Shown here piece by piece: positions 53,810 to 61,858 of a stretch of 64,000 nt of DNA. Below the pieces are notes generated by a model, which was not told where the DNA came from, ran no database searches, and saw nothing but the letters and a program-made list of their open reading frames with translations. How positions within the stretch are numbered: position 1 is the first letter of the stretch; every line of letters begins with the position of its first letter. The position numbers and the translations under genes were made by a program. This DNA is from Pedobacter faecalis (GTDB lineage: Bacteria > Bacteroidota > Bacteroidia > Sphingobacteriales > Sphingobacteriaceae): NCBI RefSeq assembly GCF_030182585.1, contig NZ_JARXOW010000001.1, positions 2,604,001-2,668,000 on the forward strand, read 5' to 3'.

Positions 53810-54784
53810 TTATCGGGGTACCTCTATTTTTTGAATGATCTGTGCAACTACGTCTGCCGCAGTAAGCCCTTCCATCTCCTTGTCGGGTGTAAGTAAGATG
53901 CGGTGTGCAAGCACCGGTGCAGCCACGCGGATCACGTCGTCCGGTGTTACAAAATCGCGACCATTCATCGCGGCAAAGGCTTTAGCGCTGTTCACCATAG
54001 CCAGCGAGGCGCGCGGCGACGCGCCGAGATAAAGCGATTTGTTGATGCGCGTTTCATGCGTAATAGCAGCAATATATTCCAGAAGTTTGGGTTCTACATG
54101 CAGCGACCTGATTACGGCACGGCTGGCCATGACTTGTGCGATGCTGAGTACCGGATGTACCGCTGCAAGTTGCTCCTCAAGCTTTTGCTGATGCTGGTTC
54201 ACCAGTATGGCCGTCTCCTCCTCAAGTGTTGGGTATCCGACCACAATCTTGAATAGGAAGCGGTCAAGCTGTGCCTCTGGCAATCGGTAAGTACCTTCCT
54301 GTTCCACAGGATTTTGTGTAGCCAAAACCAGAAATGGTTCTTCCATCGGGTGCGTAGTTCCGTCTACCGTGACCTGCCGTTCTTCCATCACTTCAAAAAG
54401 CGCAGACTGGGTCTTTGCCGGCGCCCGGTTTATTTCGTCAACCAGGATAATATGGCCAAAAACAGGCCCTTTGCGGTACTCGAAAGAAGCAGTACGCGGA
54501 TCAAAAACTGAAGTTCCTATAACATCAGACGGCATCAGGTCTGGCGTAAACTGTATCCTTGAAAAACAAGCATCGATGCTTCTTGCTACAAGTTTGGCAC
54601 TGAGTGTTTTCGCTACACCCGGCACCCCTTCCAGAAGAATATGCCCATCGGCGAGTAGTCCGGCGATTAAAAAGTCAATCACCTCTTGCTGACCTACAAT
54701 CACTCTGCTTAAGCTAGACCTGATCTGGCTCACGGCTTCCTTAAGCTGCGTTAAATCTGTTCTTTGCTGATATACTTCCTCCAT
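53810..54784 (-). CDS. MoxR-family AAA+ ATPase
   Basis: A 324-residue ATPase with Walker A LLEGVPGVAKT, Walker B HIILVDEINRAPAKTQSALF (cut at 20 residues) and a sensor region LATQNPVEQEGTYRLPEAQL. MoxR ATPases are chaperone-like and remodel or insert cofactors into partner proteins, typically via a VWA protein. Here the DUF58 gene directly downstream is the expected partner, with DUF4350, DUF4129, a membrane protein and SpoIIM upstream in the same operon. Confidence 0.95.
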   Translation of the reverse strand: MEEVYQQRTDLTQLKEAVSQIRSSLSRVIVGQQEVIDFLIAGLLADGHILLEGVPGVAKTLSAKLVARSIDACFSRIQFTPDLMPSDVIGTSVFDPRTASFEYRKGPVFGHIILVDEINRAPAKTQSALFEVMEERQVTVDGTTHPMEEPFLVLATQNPVEQEGTYRLPEAQLDRFLFKIVVGYPTLEEETAILVNQHQQKLEEQLAAVHPVLSIAQVMASRAVIRSLHVEPKLLEYIAAITHETRINKSLYLGASPRASLAMVNSAKAFAAMNGRDFVTPDDVIRVAAPVLAHRILLTPDKEMEGLTAADVVAQIIQKIEVPR

Positions 54785-54789
54785 TGCTT

Positions 54790-55968
54790 TTATTGCGCTT
54801 TTTTATAAAAATTTTCTATAGTTTTATTCAGACTGCTAAGCATCACATCATTAACGCGGTCAGCCTGCTGGATTTCAATGATCTGTTCAGCCATCCGGCT
54901 GGTTTCTGCATCAGGTACACCTGATTTTTTGGCCAGTGTCCCTGCAAATTCAGCGTTAATATGATTTGTTTTAAGACTATAACGGCTGCGGATAAATTCG
55001 AGCAGGTAATTGATCTTTTTAAGGGCGATATCGTTGTTGTCGCGCCGCTCGTAATAAACGCGGCCTACAGTCGTCACGAAGTCCACCGTACTGTTAGCCG
55101 GCTTTTCGATCACCGGAATCACCCGCTGCCGTCGTTTCATTTCAAAGAGCACATAAAGCAGCAGGCCGGATACAGCCAACCAGTACGCCCAGCGAAGCGA
55201 GGGATACTTAAAGATCACCCTGAGTACGGCGCTATTGTCGACATTGCCGCGGGTATTGTTTTCATCCCATATTACTGTGCCCACCTGCGGTACGTGTGAA
55301 AGTGCCTTAGCTACAAAATCAGCACCACGCGGCTGAATAAAATTGAAATTGCTCAATAATCTTGGGTCGGCCAGTAAAAGAAGTGAGCCTTTGCCTATGT
55401 TGTAGCGTAGAAAGGTCGCGTTTCCGTCCTCATTCCGGGCCAGAACCTTAGCGCTCTTATTGTGCTGTGCGAAATATCCACCTCCTACGCCACGGTCAAA
55501 CACGAACGGCTTTGCCTCCCGGAGGGCAGAATCTGTAAAGTTGAAGGGCTTACCAGAACTAACTATTCCGGGCATATCAACACTTATATTGAACCGGGCG
55601 CTTAAATCCCTTCCGAAATTGGCGGTTGCGATAAATACATGGTTTCCGCGGTGTATGAACGATTTCAATGCCTCAAAATCGGTATCCGCCCATTTCAGTT
55701 GCTGACAGATGACGAGGTAGGCCACACTCAGTTTGGGGCCACGACGTTCTTTCAAGGTGTTGTAAGCCGGATTTCTCGAAACAACTATATCCGCGCCCGG
55801 AAATATGGAAGGTAACTCTTTGCGCAGGATATATAAGCCAAACGGGATCTTATCGTCCTTGAGGTAAGTTGGCGACCAGTCGGTAGGCCTTGGCATTGCA
55901 AATTGTACCAGCAGGTATACCACCACAAAGATAGAGCCCCCAATGAAATATAAACGCTGTCCGTTCAT
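54790..55968 (-). CDS. DUF4350 domain membrane protein
   Basis: A 392-residue protein anchored by an N-terminal helix (about residues 5-24) and a second helix (about 260-278, YWLAVSGLLLYVLFEMKRRQ). The extracytoplasmic segment between them has the DUF4350 pattern (DDKIPFGLYILRKELPSIFP, FIHRGNHVFIATANFGRDLS, GKGSLLLLADPRLLSNF). Part of the MoxR operon. Its function is unknown; it may be a regulatory or structural membrane component. It overlaps the DUF4129 gene by four bases. Confidence 0.85.
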   Translation of the reverse strand: MNGQRLYFIGGSIFVVVYLLVQFAMPRPTDWSPTYLKDDKIPFGLYILRKELPSIFPGADIVVSRNPAYNTLKERRGPKLSVAYLVICQQLKWADTDFEALKSFIHRGNHVFIATANFGRDLSARFNISVDMPGIVSSGKPFNFTDSALREAKPFVFDRGVGGGYFAQHNKSAKVLARNEDGNATFLRYNIGKGSLLLLADPRLLSNFNFIQPRGADFVAKALSHVPQVGTVIWDENNTRGNVDNSAVLRVIFKYPSLRWAYWLAVSGLLLYVLFEMKRRQRVIPVIEKPANSTVDFVTTVGRVYYERRDNNDIALKKINYLLEFIRSRYSLKTNHINAEFAGTLAKKSGVPDAETSRMAEQIIEIQQADRVNDVMLSSLNKTIENFYKKAQ

Positions 55969-56681
55969 AAGCTACGGTGAAATTGGTCGAACTCCGTTTT
56001 GAGTTGTGCAAAATCTGACTTTTCGACGCCAAAACCGCCGTACCAAACATACTCGAATCGGCTGGTCAGCCGGCCGAAAGCCGTCCTGTTGGCCTCGTCC
56101 TGAAGTTCGCGCAGATAAACCTGGTTCGTTTTGTCGGCCTGCCAGCTGATCAGTTCGCGTTCATTAAGCTTTTTGAGGCTGAGCAGATAATACAAACGTA
56201 CCGCCACCCGGTAATTCCCCCTGTCAATCGCCTGCGCTATTTCCTGATCGAAATCAATTTCATGGATGTTATCTTCTGCCTCCCGATAAGGCACAGCTGT
56301 AATTTTAGGTGTATGGGTAAACAGGTGCAGATTCAGCCCTGAAATTCGAAGAACCAGGTAAACGAAAACCAGAACAGCCGTTGCCCATACCACATAGTAA
56401 AGCCATGTAAAGATTCCGGTTTTGGCTCCGAGTCTGTCTAACTGCTCCTGAAGTTTCCGCCATAGCTTCTGAAGAAGGTTTTCATTCAGCGGTACCTGCC
56501 CATCGTACCGGAAATCCTTTTGCAAGCGGTACGTGTCGATCCGCTTTTTATCGAACTCTCGCAAAAGAATGCGCTCCAGTGGCACGGGCAGAGCCGTTGC
56601 CGTCCGGGCCGGGTGCAACCAAGCGCTGCTGCCAGAAAAAAAGCTGAACAGTATGAATGCCAGGAGAACGTTGCGCATCAT
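55965..56681 (-). CDS. DUF4129-type membrane protein
   Basis: A 238-residue protein with signal peptide or first helix (residues 3-22), a periplasmic segment of about 75 residues, a second helix (about 97-117) and a cytoplasmic tail with IDRGNYRVAVRLYYLLSLKK and SRFEYVWYGGFGVEKSDF, characteristic of DUF4129. Commonly found in MoxR/DUF58/SpoIIM clusters. Function unknown. Overlaps both neighbours by four bases (ATGA at both ends), so translation through the operon is coupled. Confidence 0.85.
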   Translation of the reverse strand: MMRNVLLAFILFSFFSGSSAWLHPARTATALPVPLERILLREFDKKRIDTYRLQKDFRYDGQVPLNENLLQKLWRKLQEQLDRLGAKTGIFTWLYYVVWATAVLVFVYLVLRISGLNLHLFTHTPKITAVPYREAEDNIHEIDFDQEIAQAIDRGNYRVAVRLYYLLSLKKLNERELISWQADKTNQVYLRELQDEANRTAFGRLTSRFEYVWYGGFGVEKSDFAQLKTEFDQFHRSL

Positions 56682-57526
56682 AAAGGCTCTTCGCCAAACT
56701 TATCTATTCGGTCAAGCAATCCTGCATTTTCCTGCTTCTCCACCAGGCTATAGTAGAGCAAGGCTGAAGTAATGATTGGTATGACGGAAAACAATGCAGG
56801 AAGGTGTTGAAGGATAGACGACAGGATGATTGTCAGGTTACTGCCCCCGCGTGATTCCGGGGAAAAAGTATTCAAAATATTCAGAAAGGAATTCGGCACC
56901 GACACCACAAGACTCGTGGCCGCCGTGATAAGAAAAGAAACGAGTAATGTGCCGGCGCTTGCCCACCATTGCCCTTTCAGCAATTTGAAAGAACGGCTCA
57001 TGCCCTTGTCAAAACTAGTATTTTCCATCACCATCACTGGCATGAACAAAACCATGATCGGCCACAAATATATTGCTGGTATAACAAGCAAAACAAAGGC
57101 AATGACCAGTATGATGGTCCACAGCAAGCTGCTGCCCAGCAGGCGAAAGTAATAATATCTGAAATAAGCCCAAACCTCTGAATTATCAGGGGCAACATTT
57201 CCTTTTTGCACATAGAGATCAACATAACTCAAAACAGTTACGTAAAGCGCTGTATAAGTAAGAAGCATAAACACCATCGCCGTCAGAGACTTTACCGCCA
57301 TGCCCATGGAAAGATTCGTCGGATCCATATAACCGCTGCCCCAAACCTCCTTGCGCATATCCAGTTGTTGAAACATCGTCGCCAGAATCGCGGCCAGAAA
57401 GAAGAATCCGGTAAGATACAGGAGTGTGCGCATGAGCGGCTTAAAGTTCTGTTTGATAAAAACAAACGTGTCCCCGATCATTTCCCCAAAGTCGCGGGCC
57501 TTCTTAAATTCAATCTTGTTTTGCAT
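56678..57526 (-). CDS. Multi-spanning membrane protein of the MoxR cluster
   Basis: A 282-residue protein with six hydrophobic segments (from about residue 35 to 265). The N-terminal motif ARDFGEMIGDTFVFIKQNFK is recurrent in Bacteroidota proteins of this position. No enzymatic motif is seen; the repeated glycerophosphoryl-diesterase-membrane-domain-like arrangement suggests a structural or transport-related membrane protein. I start at the ATG at 57526; the longer frame reaching 57577 lies inside the SpoIIM gene. It overlaps SpoIIM by 17 bases. Confidence 0.75.
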   Translation of the reverse strand: MQNKIEFKKARDFGEMIGDTFVFIKQNFKPLMRTLLYLTGFFFLAAILATMFQQLDMRKEVWGSGYMDPTNLSMGMAVKSLTAMVFMLLTYTALYVTVLSYVDLYVQKGNVAPDNSEVWAYFRYYYFRLLGSSLLWTIILVIAFVLLVIPAIYLWPIMVLFMPVMVMENTSFDKGMSRSFKLLKGQWWASAGTLLVSFLITAATSLVVSVPNSFLNILNTFSPESRGGSNLTIILSSILQHLPALFSVIPIITSALLYYSLVEKQENAGLLDRIDKFGEEPL

Positions 57527-58478
57527 GATATAGCGTTTTAGTCTTTTTTGCCAGCTTCCAGGGGTATATAACAACATACCATAATATAAAGATAAACGAC
57601 AAAGCCAGGATACTGATGCTTAAACCTAATGGCATCTCTGTGTGCCTGGTCACGAAGCCCTCTAAAAATGCTGCGGCAATAACGATTGGCACAATACCAA
57701 TTGCGATCTTGATGCCTTCCTTCGCTCCGCGCATAAATGCCTGCCGCCGGTTGTAGGTTTCGGGGAACAGTAGTCCCCTGCCCAGCACCAGGCCAGCCGC
57801 TCCTGACAAAATAATAGCAGATATCTCCAGCACCCCGTGAATCCAGATCACAAGAATACTTTCCGCGCCCAGGCCCTGGCTAAAGAAAAAGCAGTGAAAG
57901 GAACCTATCATTACGCCATTGCGAAGAAGGATACCGAGCGTACCAATCGAGAAAAAGATTCCGGCAACAAAAGTCATAAGGCAAACCTGGACATTGTTTG
58001 CCGCAATGCGCAGAAACATGGCGATTTCCCCGGAGCGTTTGTAAACGCCGAAAGGATCACCTGCAGCGATGTTTTCCAGCGTCATATTTACATAAGCATC
58101 ACCCATAATCAGGCGAACGAAAGTGTCGTCATAGGCTGCCGACAGCACGCCAACAGCATTGAATACCATGAAAAATATGAAGGCATACAACAGTTCAAGG
58201 CGGTGTTTGTAGAAAAGCTGCGGGAGCTCTGCCGTCCAGAATTTTAAAATACGTGACGAACGTTCCCTTTTGTTTTTATAGATCGACTGGTGTAGTAAGG
58301 AGGCAGCGCCATTAAGATAAGCCGTGGTTTTAGATTGCGGGTAGAAAGTTTTGGCATAAGCCAGATCGTTCGTGATTTCTACGAAACGCTCCGCAAGCTC
58401 GTCCGGCGTAGCAGCTTCCATTTGCTCATAGCGCTTCCATTTACCGGAATTTTGCTTAACAAAAAGAGCTTCTCTCAT
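57510..58478 (-). CDS. SpoIIM-family membrane protein (stage II sporulation M-like)
   Basis: A 322-residue membrane protein with about six helices (from about residue 100 to 312). The SpoIIM/DUF95 pattern is visible in AIMFLRIAANNVQVCLMTFV-like (EIAMFLRIAANNVQVCLMTF), LRNGVMIGSF and IWIHGVLEISAIILSGAAGL. In non-sporulating bacteria SpoIIM homologues occur in MoxR clusters and have no known function. First gene of the operon; its start codon is 71 bases from that of the divergent RDD gene. Confidence 0.88.
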   Translation of the reverse strand: MREALFVKQNSGKWKRYEQMEAATPDELAERFVEITNDLAYAKTFYPQSKTTAYLNGAASLLHQSIYKNKRERSSRILKFWTAELPQLFYKHRLELLYAFIFFMVFNAVGVLSAAYDDTFVRLIMGDAYVNMTLENIAAGDPFGVYKRSGEIAMFLRIAANNVQVCLMTFVAGIFFSIGTLGILLRNGVMIGSFHCFFFSQGLGAESILVIWIHGVLEISAIILSGAAGLVLGRGLLFPETYNRRQAFMRGAKEGIKIAIGIVPIVIAAAFLEGFVTRHTEMPLGLSISILALSFIFILWYVVIYPWKLAKKTKTLYHAKQD

Positions 58479-58514
58479 AAGGGCGTTTTATTCCGTTAAA
58501 ATAAGCACAAAAAT

Positions 58515-58522
58515 TATTTTTG
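58515..58522 (+). promoter_or_regulatory. Candidate -7 promoter box of the RDD gene
   Basis: TATTTTTG fits TANNTTTG, 27 bases before the chosen ATG. The -33 region is poor (GTTTTA). Confidence 0.4.
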
Positions 58523-58549
58523 CAACTAAAAAATTTTAAGTTTGGTTTC

Positions 58550-59281
58550 ATGGAAACCGTACACGTTAATACAGCGCAGCACGTCAAAATTGACTATCCT
58601 GTGGCCGGACTTGGCGAAAGAATCGTTGCACGATTAATAGATCTGGCCATGTTTATCGCCGGTTTTATAGCGCTAATGATCGGTGGCGTTACCGCCAAAA
58701 CCCAGGGCTCGGGATATTTGGCTATCGGCCTCATGATTGCTTTCTATGCATGCTACGTATTCTACAATCTGCTGTGCGAGATCTTTATGAACGGGCAAAG
58801 TGTAGGTAAGCGGATCATGAAGATCAAAGTGATCAGCCTGGACGGCGGTCAACCCACCCTGGGTCAATACCTGCTACGCTGGCTGTTCAGGATTGTCGAC
58901 TTCGTGCTTACCGCGCAGGTGGGGGGACTTATCTGTGTAGCGCTTTCCGAAAAAAAGCAACGTATAGGGGACATTGCGGCTGGAACAACGGTCATAAAAA
59001 CCGAAAAGCGGACAGAAATCGGTCAGATCGCTTTTCTTCAGGAAGAAGCGCAGGATTATCAGCCAGTGTTTAGTGTGGTCACCGAACTGGGCGACCGGGA
59101 TATTGAATTGATTCACGAAGTCATCCGTACCTACGAATTATCTAAAAACCCTGGTATCGTACTCGCTATGGCAGGAAGAGTAAGTACTAAATTAGGACTG
59201 TCGCTTCCCGAAGGCATGAATGAATTGCAGTTCCTCAGAACCCTGGTGAAAGACTATAGCCACCTTACTGCGCTGACCTGA
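58550..59281 (+). CDS. RDD-family membrane protein
   Basis: A 243-residue protein with three transmembrane segments in the RDD domain (about residues 18-150). The name-giving motif is GLGERIVARLIDLAMF (RDD-type R..D), with NGQSVGKRIMKIKV downstream and a C-terminal cytoplasmic tail of about 90 residues. RDD proteins are proposed transporters, some in Na+/H+ tolerance. It belongs by context to the MoxR/SpoIIM cluster, transcribed divergently. I use the ATG at 58550; the open frame extends ten codons upstream to a TTG that lies inside the promoter box. Confidence 0.9.
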   Translation: METVHVNTAQHVKIDYPVAGLGERIVARLIDLAMFIAGFIALMIGGVTAKTQGSGYLAIGLMIAFYACYVFYNLLCEIFMNGQSVGKRIMKIKVISLDGGQPTLGQYLLRWLFRIVDFVLTAQVGGLICVALSEKKQRIGDIAAGTTVIKTEKRTEIGQIAFLQEEAQDYQPVFSVVTELGDRDIELIHEVIRTYELSKNPGIVLAMAGRVSTKLGLSLPEGMNELQFLRTLVKDYSHLTALT

Positions 59282-60614
59282 GCGCAGTTAAAACAACCGA
59301 CGCGAGTTTCCCCGCCCAGGCGGCATACATTTTTTCCGAAGGGTGTAGACCATCCGGAGCCAGGAGCGACAAATCGCTTTTGGCCAGCCGGGAATCTGGT
59401 GTGATGTCAATATAACTGAGGCCTAAATCTTGCGTCTCTTGCCTGTTAACCGCATTAAAAGCGTCAATTTCCGTGCTGATTTCATCCAGATCTCGACCAC
59501 TTTCTCTAGCGAAAGGAGTAAGGCCCCAGTCAGGAATGGAGATCACATATACCCCCGACTTTTTCCCTCCGGCAAGGCTCAGCGCTCTTTCCAGCAGCAC
59601 CCTGAATTCCTTGCGGTAACTCTCCAGGTCTTCGCCCCTATACTGGTTGTTCACCCCAATCAGTAAGGTCACTATATCGTAACCGGACACAAGCTGTGCG
59701 GCGTCGATGGCTTCCTGCAGTTCACTCGTGGTCCAGCCTGTGGTAGCTATAATCCTAGGTTCACTGATCTGCCATTTCGTATCGGCCATCAAATCCGCGA
59801 ACTGGCTCGGAAAATTCTTGCCGGATGCTACAGCTTCGCCAATCGTATAGGAATCGCCGAGCGCAAGATAGTTCAACCGACCGCCCTGCGTCTGACCCTT
59901 AGTCTCAGTGTCAACCAGCCTCATGTGAAATAAGCTGGCAATATGGCCTCTGAGCCGGATCTTTACCTCTTCCATATCAAGCTGCCTGCCCAGTTCGCGC
60001 TGCATAGAGGTCACATCTTTGTCGTCTATACCGCAGGGAACAATATGTCTGAAATAGTCCAGATCCGCATTCACGTTAAATGCAAAGCCATGCATGGTTA
60101 CCCAGCGGCTGCACCTTACCCCCATAGCGCAGATCTTTCGCGCCCGCTCATTGTCGGCATCCAGCCACACGCCGGTGTAACCCGGGTACCGGCCGGCTTC
60201 AATACCATAGTCGACCAAGGTCAGGATCACCGCCTCTTCCAGCGTTCGAAGGTAAAGATGGATATCCGTAAAGAAATTGTCCAGATCCAGAATAGGGTAG
60301 CCCACAATCTGACCTGGTCCGTGATAGGTAATATCGCCGCCCCGGTTGATCTTATAATAGGTTGCCTGCTTTTCCCTAAGCCCCAGCTCGTCCAGCAGCA
60401 GGTTTTCAGGGCTACCGCTTTTACCCAGTGTATATACATGCGGATGCTCGCAAAATACCAGGTAATTCGGTGTTTGTAACGCAAGCTGCTCCGTCCGGTT
60501 GCGTGTCTTCAAAGCTACCGTTGCATTGAAAAGTTCCTCCTGCCGGTCCCAGGCCTCCTGATAGTCCAGCAGGCCCCAGTCCAAGAAATTAACCTCTTTG
60601 TTAACCGACGACAT
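59265..60614 (-). CDS. lipB: Octanoyltransferase LipB fused to a C-terminal SGNH/GDSL hydrolase
   Basis: A 449-residue two-domain protein. Residues 1-235 form a complete LipB: RGGDITYHGPGQ (91-102), the acyl-site Lys K160 in RKICAMGVRCSRWVTMHGFA and the catalytic C194 in VPCGI. It transfers octanoyl from acyl carrier protein to lipoyl domains. After a short linker (TETKGQTQGG, about 236-245) an SGNH hydrolase begins: block I GDSYT (S255), block III GVNN (N323) and block V DGLHPS (D421, H424), a complete serine-hydrolase set. LipB alone is usually about 200-250 residues, so the C-terminal half is an added enzyme. No stop, frame change or new start occurs between the parts. I use the ATG at 60614; it overlaps the phosphopantetheinyl transferase gene by 14 bases. 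Confidence 0.9.
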   Translation of the reverse strand: MSSVNKEVNFLDWGLLDYQEAWDRQEELFNATVALKTRNRTEQLALQTPNYLVFCEHPHVYTLGKSGSPENLLLDELGLREKQATYYKINRGGDITYHGPGQIVGYPILDLDNFFTDIHLYLRTLEEAVILTLVDYGIEAGRYPGYTGVWLDADNERARKICAMGVRCSRWVTMHGFAFNVNADLDYFRHIVPCGIDDKDVTSMQRELGRQLDMEEVKIRLRGHIASLFHMRLVDTETKGQTQGGRLNYLALGDSYTIGEAVASGKNFPSQFADLMADTKWQISEPRIIATTGWTTSELQEAIDAAQLVSGYDIVTLLIGVNNQYRGEDLESYRKEFRVLLERALSLAGGKKSGVYVISIPDWGLTPFARESGRDLDEISTEIDAFNAVNRQETQDLGLSYIDITPDSRLAKSDLSLLAPDGLHPSEKMYAAWAGKLASVVLTALRSAQ

Positions 60615-61242
60615 AGCCCAGCATATAATCCCCGCCCATTTTAAAATATGTAACTTCAAGTTCTGCCGGTCCCTCCGGTAAGTCGGCCACAGCCCGGAGC
60701 GTACCTTCCTGTTTCAACTTGAAAGGCTTTATGTGGATATCCTGCTTAAACTCCAGACCCCTACGTCCATTCCACTTGTAAATGGCTTCCTTCGCGCACC
60801 AGCATACATACAAGCCCTCCGTGTTGTCCCCAATCTGCTTTTGCGACAGTTCCGAATCAGAAAGAAATTTATGGCGTATGCCTTTGATCTTGTGTTTGAT
60901 AAGTTCTATATCCACACCAACTTTCCGCGTTTTGCCCACCATTACGGCGGCATAATCGTAAGAATGGCTCAGTGAAATATGATAGCCCAAACCCGGCAGG
61001 TAAGGTTTGCCATGCTCATCAAGCTGGCAATCAATATATTCAGCAGTGTTGAGCATTTTCCTGAGCAGCACTCGCGTGCTCAGCCAGTGCAGCAAACGTT
61101 TGCCATGATTCAGGGTTGCAATAACATCGTGTTCGTGCTGTCTGAGCTGGAGGCTCGCAAGAAGTTCAGCTTCCGTTTCTTCGATTTTCCATACGGCGAG
61201 CATGGTATCATCGTCGATATCTTTATTAAAAACTACCGGCAT
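60601..61242 (-). CDS. 4'-phosphopantetheinyl transferase superfamily protein
   Basis: A 213-residue Sfp-type enzyme that attaches the phosphopantetheine arm to acyl or peptidyl carrier proteins. The substrate and metal motifs are HISLSHSYDYAAVMVG, VGVDIELI and WCAKEAIYKW. I begin at the ATG at 61242 (MPVVFNKD); seven further codons upstream lead to a TTG. It overlaps lipB by 14 bases on the same strand; LipB takes octanoate from acyl carrier protein, so the pair would be functionally linked through ACP. Confidence 0.9.
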   Translation of the reverse strand: MPVVFNKDIDDDTMLAVWKIEETEAELLASLQLRQHEHDVIATLNHGKRLLHWLSTRVLLRKMLNTAEYIDCQLDEHGKPYLPGLGYHISLSHSYDYAAVMVGKTRKVGVDIELIKHKIKGIRHKFLSDSELSQKQIGDNTEGLYVCWCAKEAIYKWNGRRGLEFKQDIHIKPFKLKQEGTLRAVADLPEGPAELEVTYFKMGGDYMLGYVVG

Positions 61243-61306
61243 CTCTTTTAGAAATCTATGCAAAAGTATCTTAAATTAATCATAATTTCGTCCAAATACT
61301 TGTAAA

Positions 61307-61843
61307 ATGATACTATCTGACAAACGCATTCTTGAAGAAATTGACAACGGGAACATCATTATAGAACCCTTTAAGATAGAGTGCCTTGGCACCAATTCAT
61401 ACGATGTACACCTCGGAAAGTACCTCGCTACCTATAAAGACCGCGTACTGGATGCCAAAGCACATAATCAGATCGATCATTTCGAGATACCAAAAGAGGG
61501 ATATGTCCTTCAGCCGGGCACTTTATATCTGGGTGTTACGTTAGAGTATACAGAAACGCACAAACACATCCCTTTCCTGGAAGGCAAGTCGAGCACCGGC
61601 CGGCTGGGTATCGACATCCATGCTACAGCAGGTAAAGGCGACGTGGGCTTTTGCAATACCTGGACACTGGAAATATCCTGTGCGCAGCCGGTACGCGTAT
61701 ATGCCGGGATGCCAATTGGACAACTGATCTATTTTAAGGTAGAGGGCGATATTGCCACTATGTATAATACCAAAAGCAACGCAAAATATAACAACAAGAC
61801 CACCAGGCCTGTGGAAAGTATGATGTGGAAAAATAAGTTTTAA
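61307..61843 (+). CDS. dcd: dCTP deaminase
   Basis: A 178-residue dUTPase-fold enzyme that deaminates dCTP to dUTP for thymidylate synthesis. Conserved blocks: MILSDKRILEEIDNGNIIIE, the active-site region EGKSSTGRLGIDIHATAGKG and AGMPIGQLIYFKVEG. Normal length. First of two same-strand genes at the right end; divergent from the phosphopantetheinyl transferase gene. Confidence 0.95.
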   Translation: MILSDKRILEEIDNGNIIIEPFKIECLGTNSYDVHLGKYLATYKDRVLDAKAHNQIDHFEIPKEGYVLQPGTLYLGVTLEYTETHKHIPFLEGKSSTGRLGIDIHATAGKGDVGFCNTWTLEISCAQPVRVYAGMPIGQLIYFKVEGDIATMYNTKSNAKYNNKTTRPVESMMWKNKF

Positions 61844-61858
61844 CCTGATGCACTGAAT

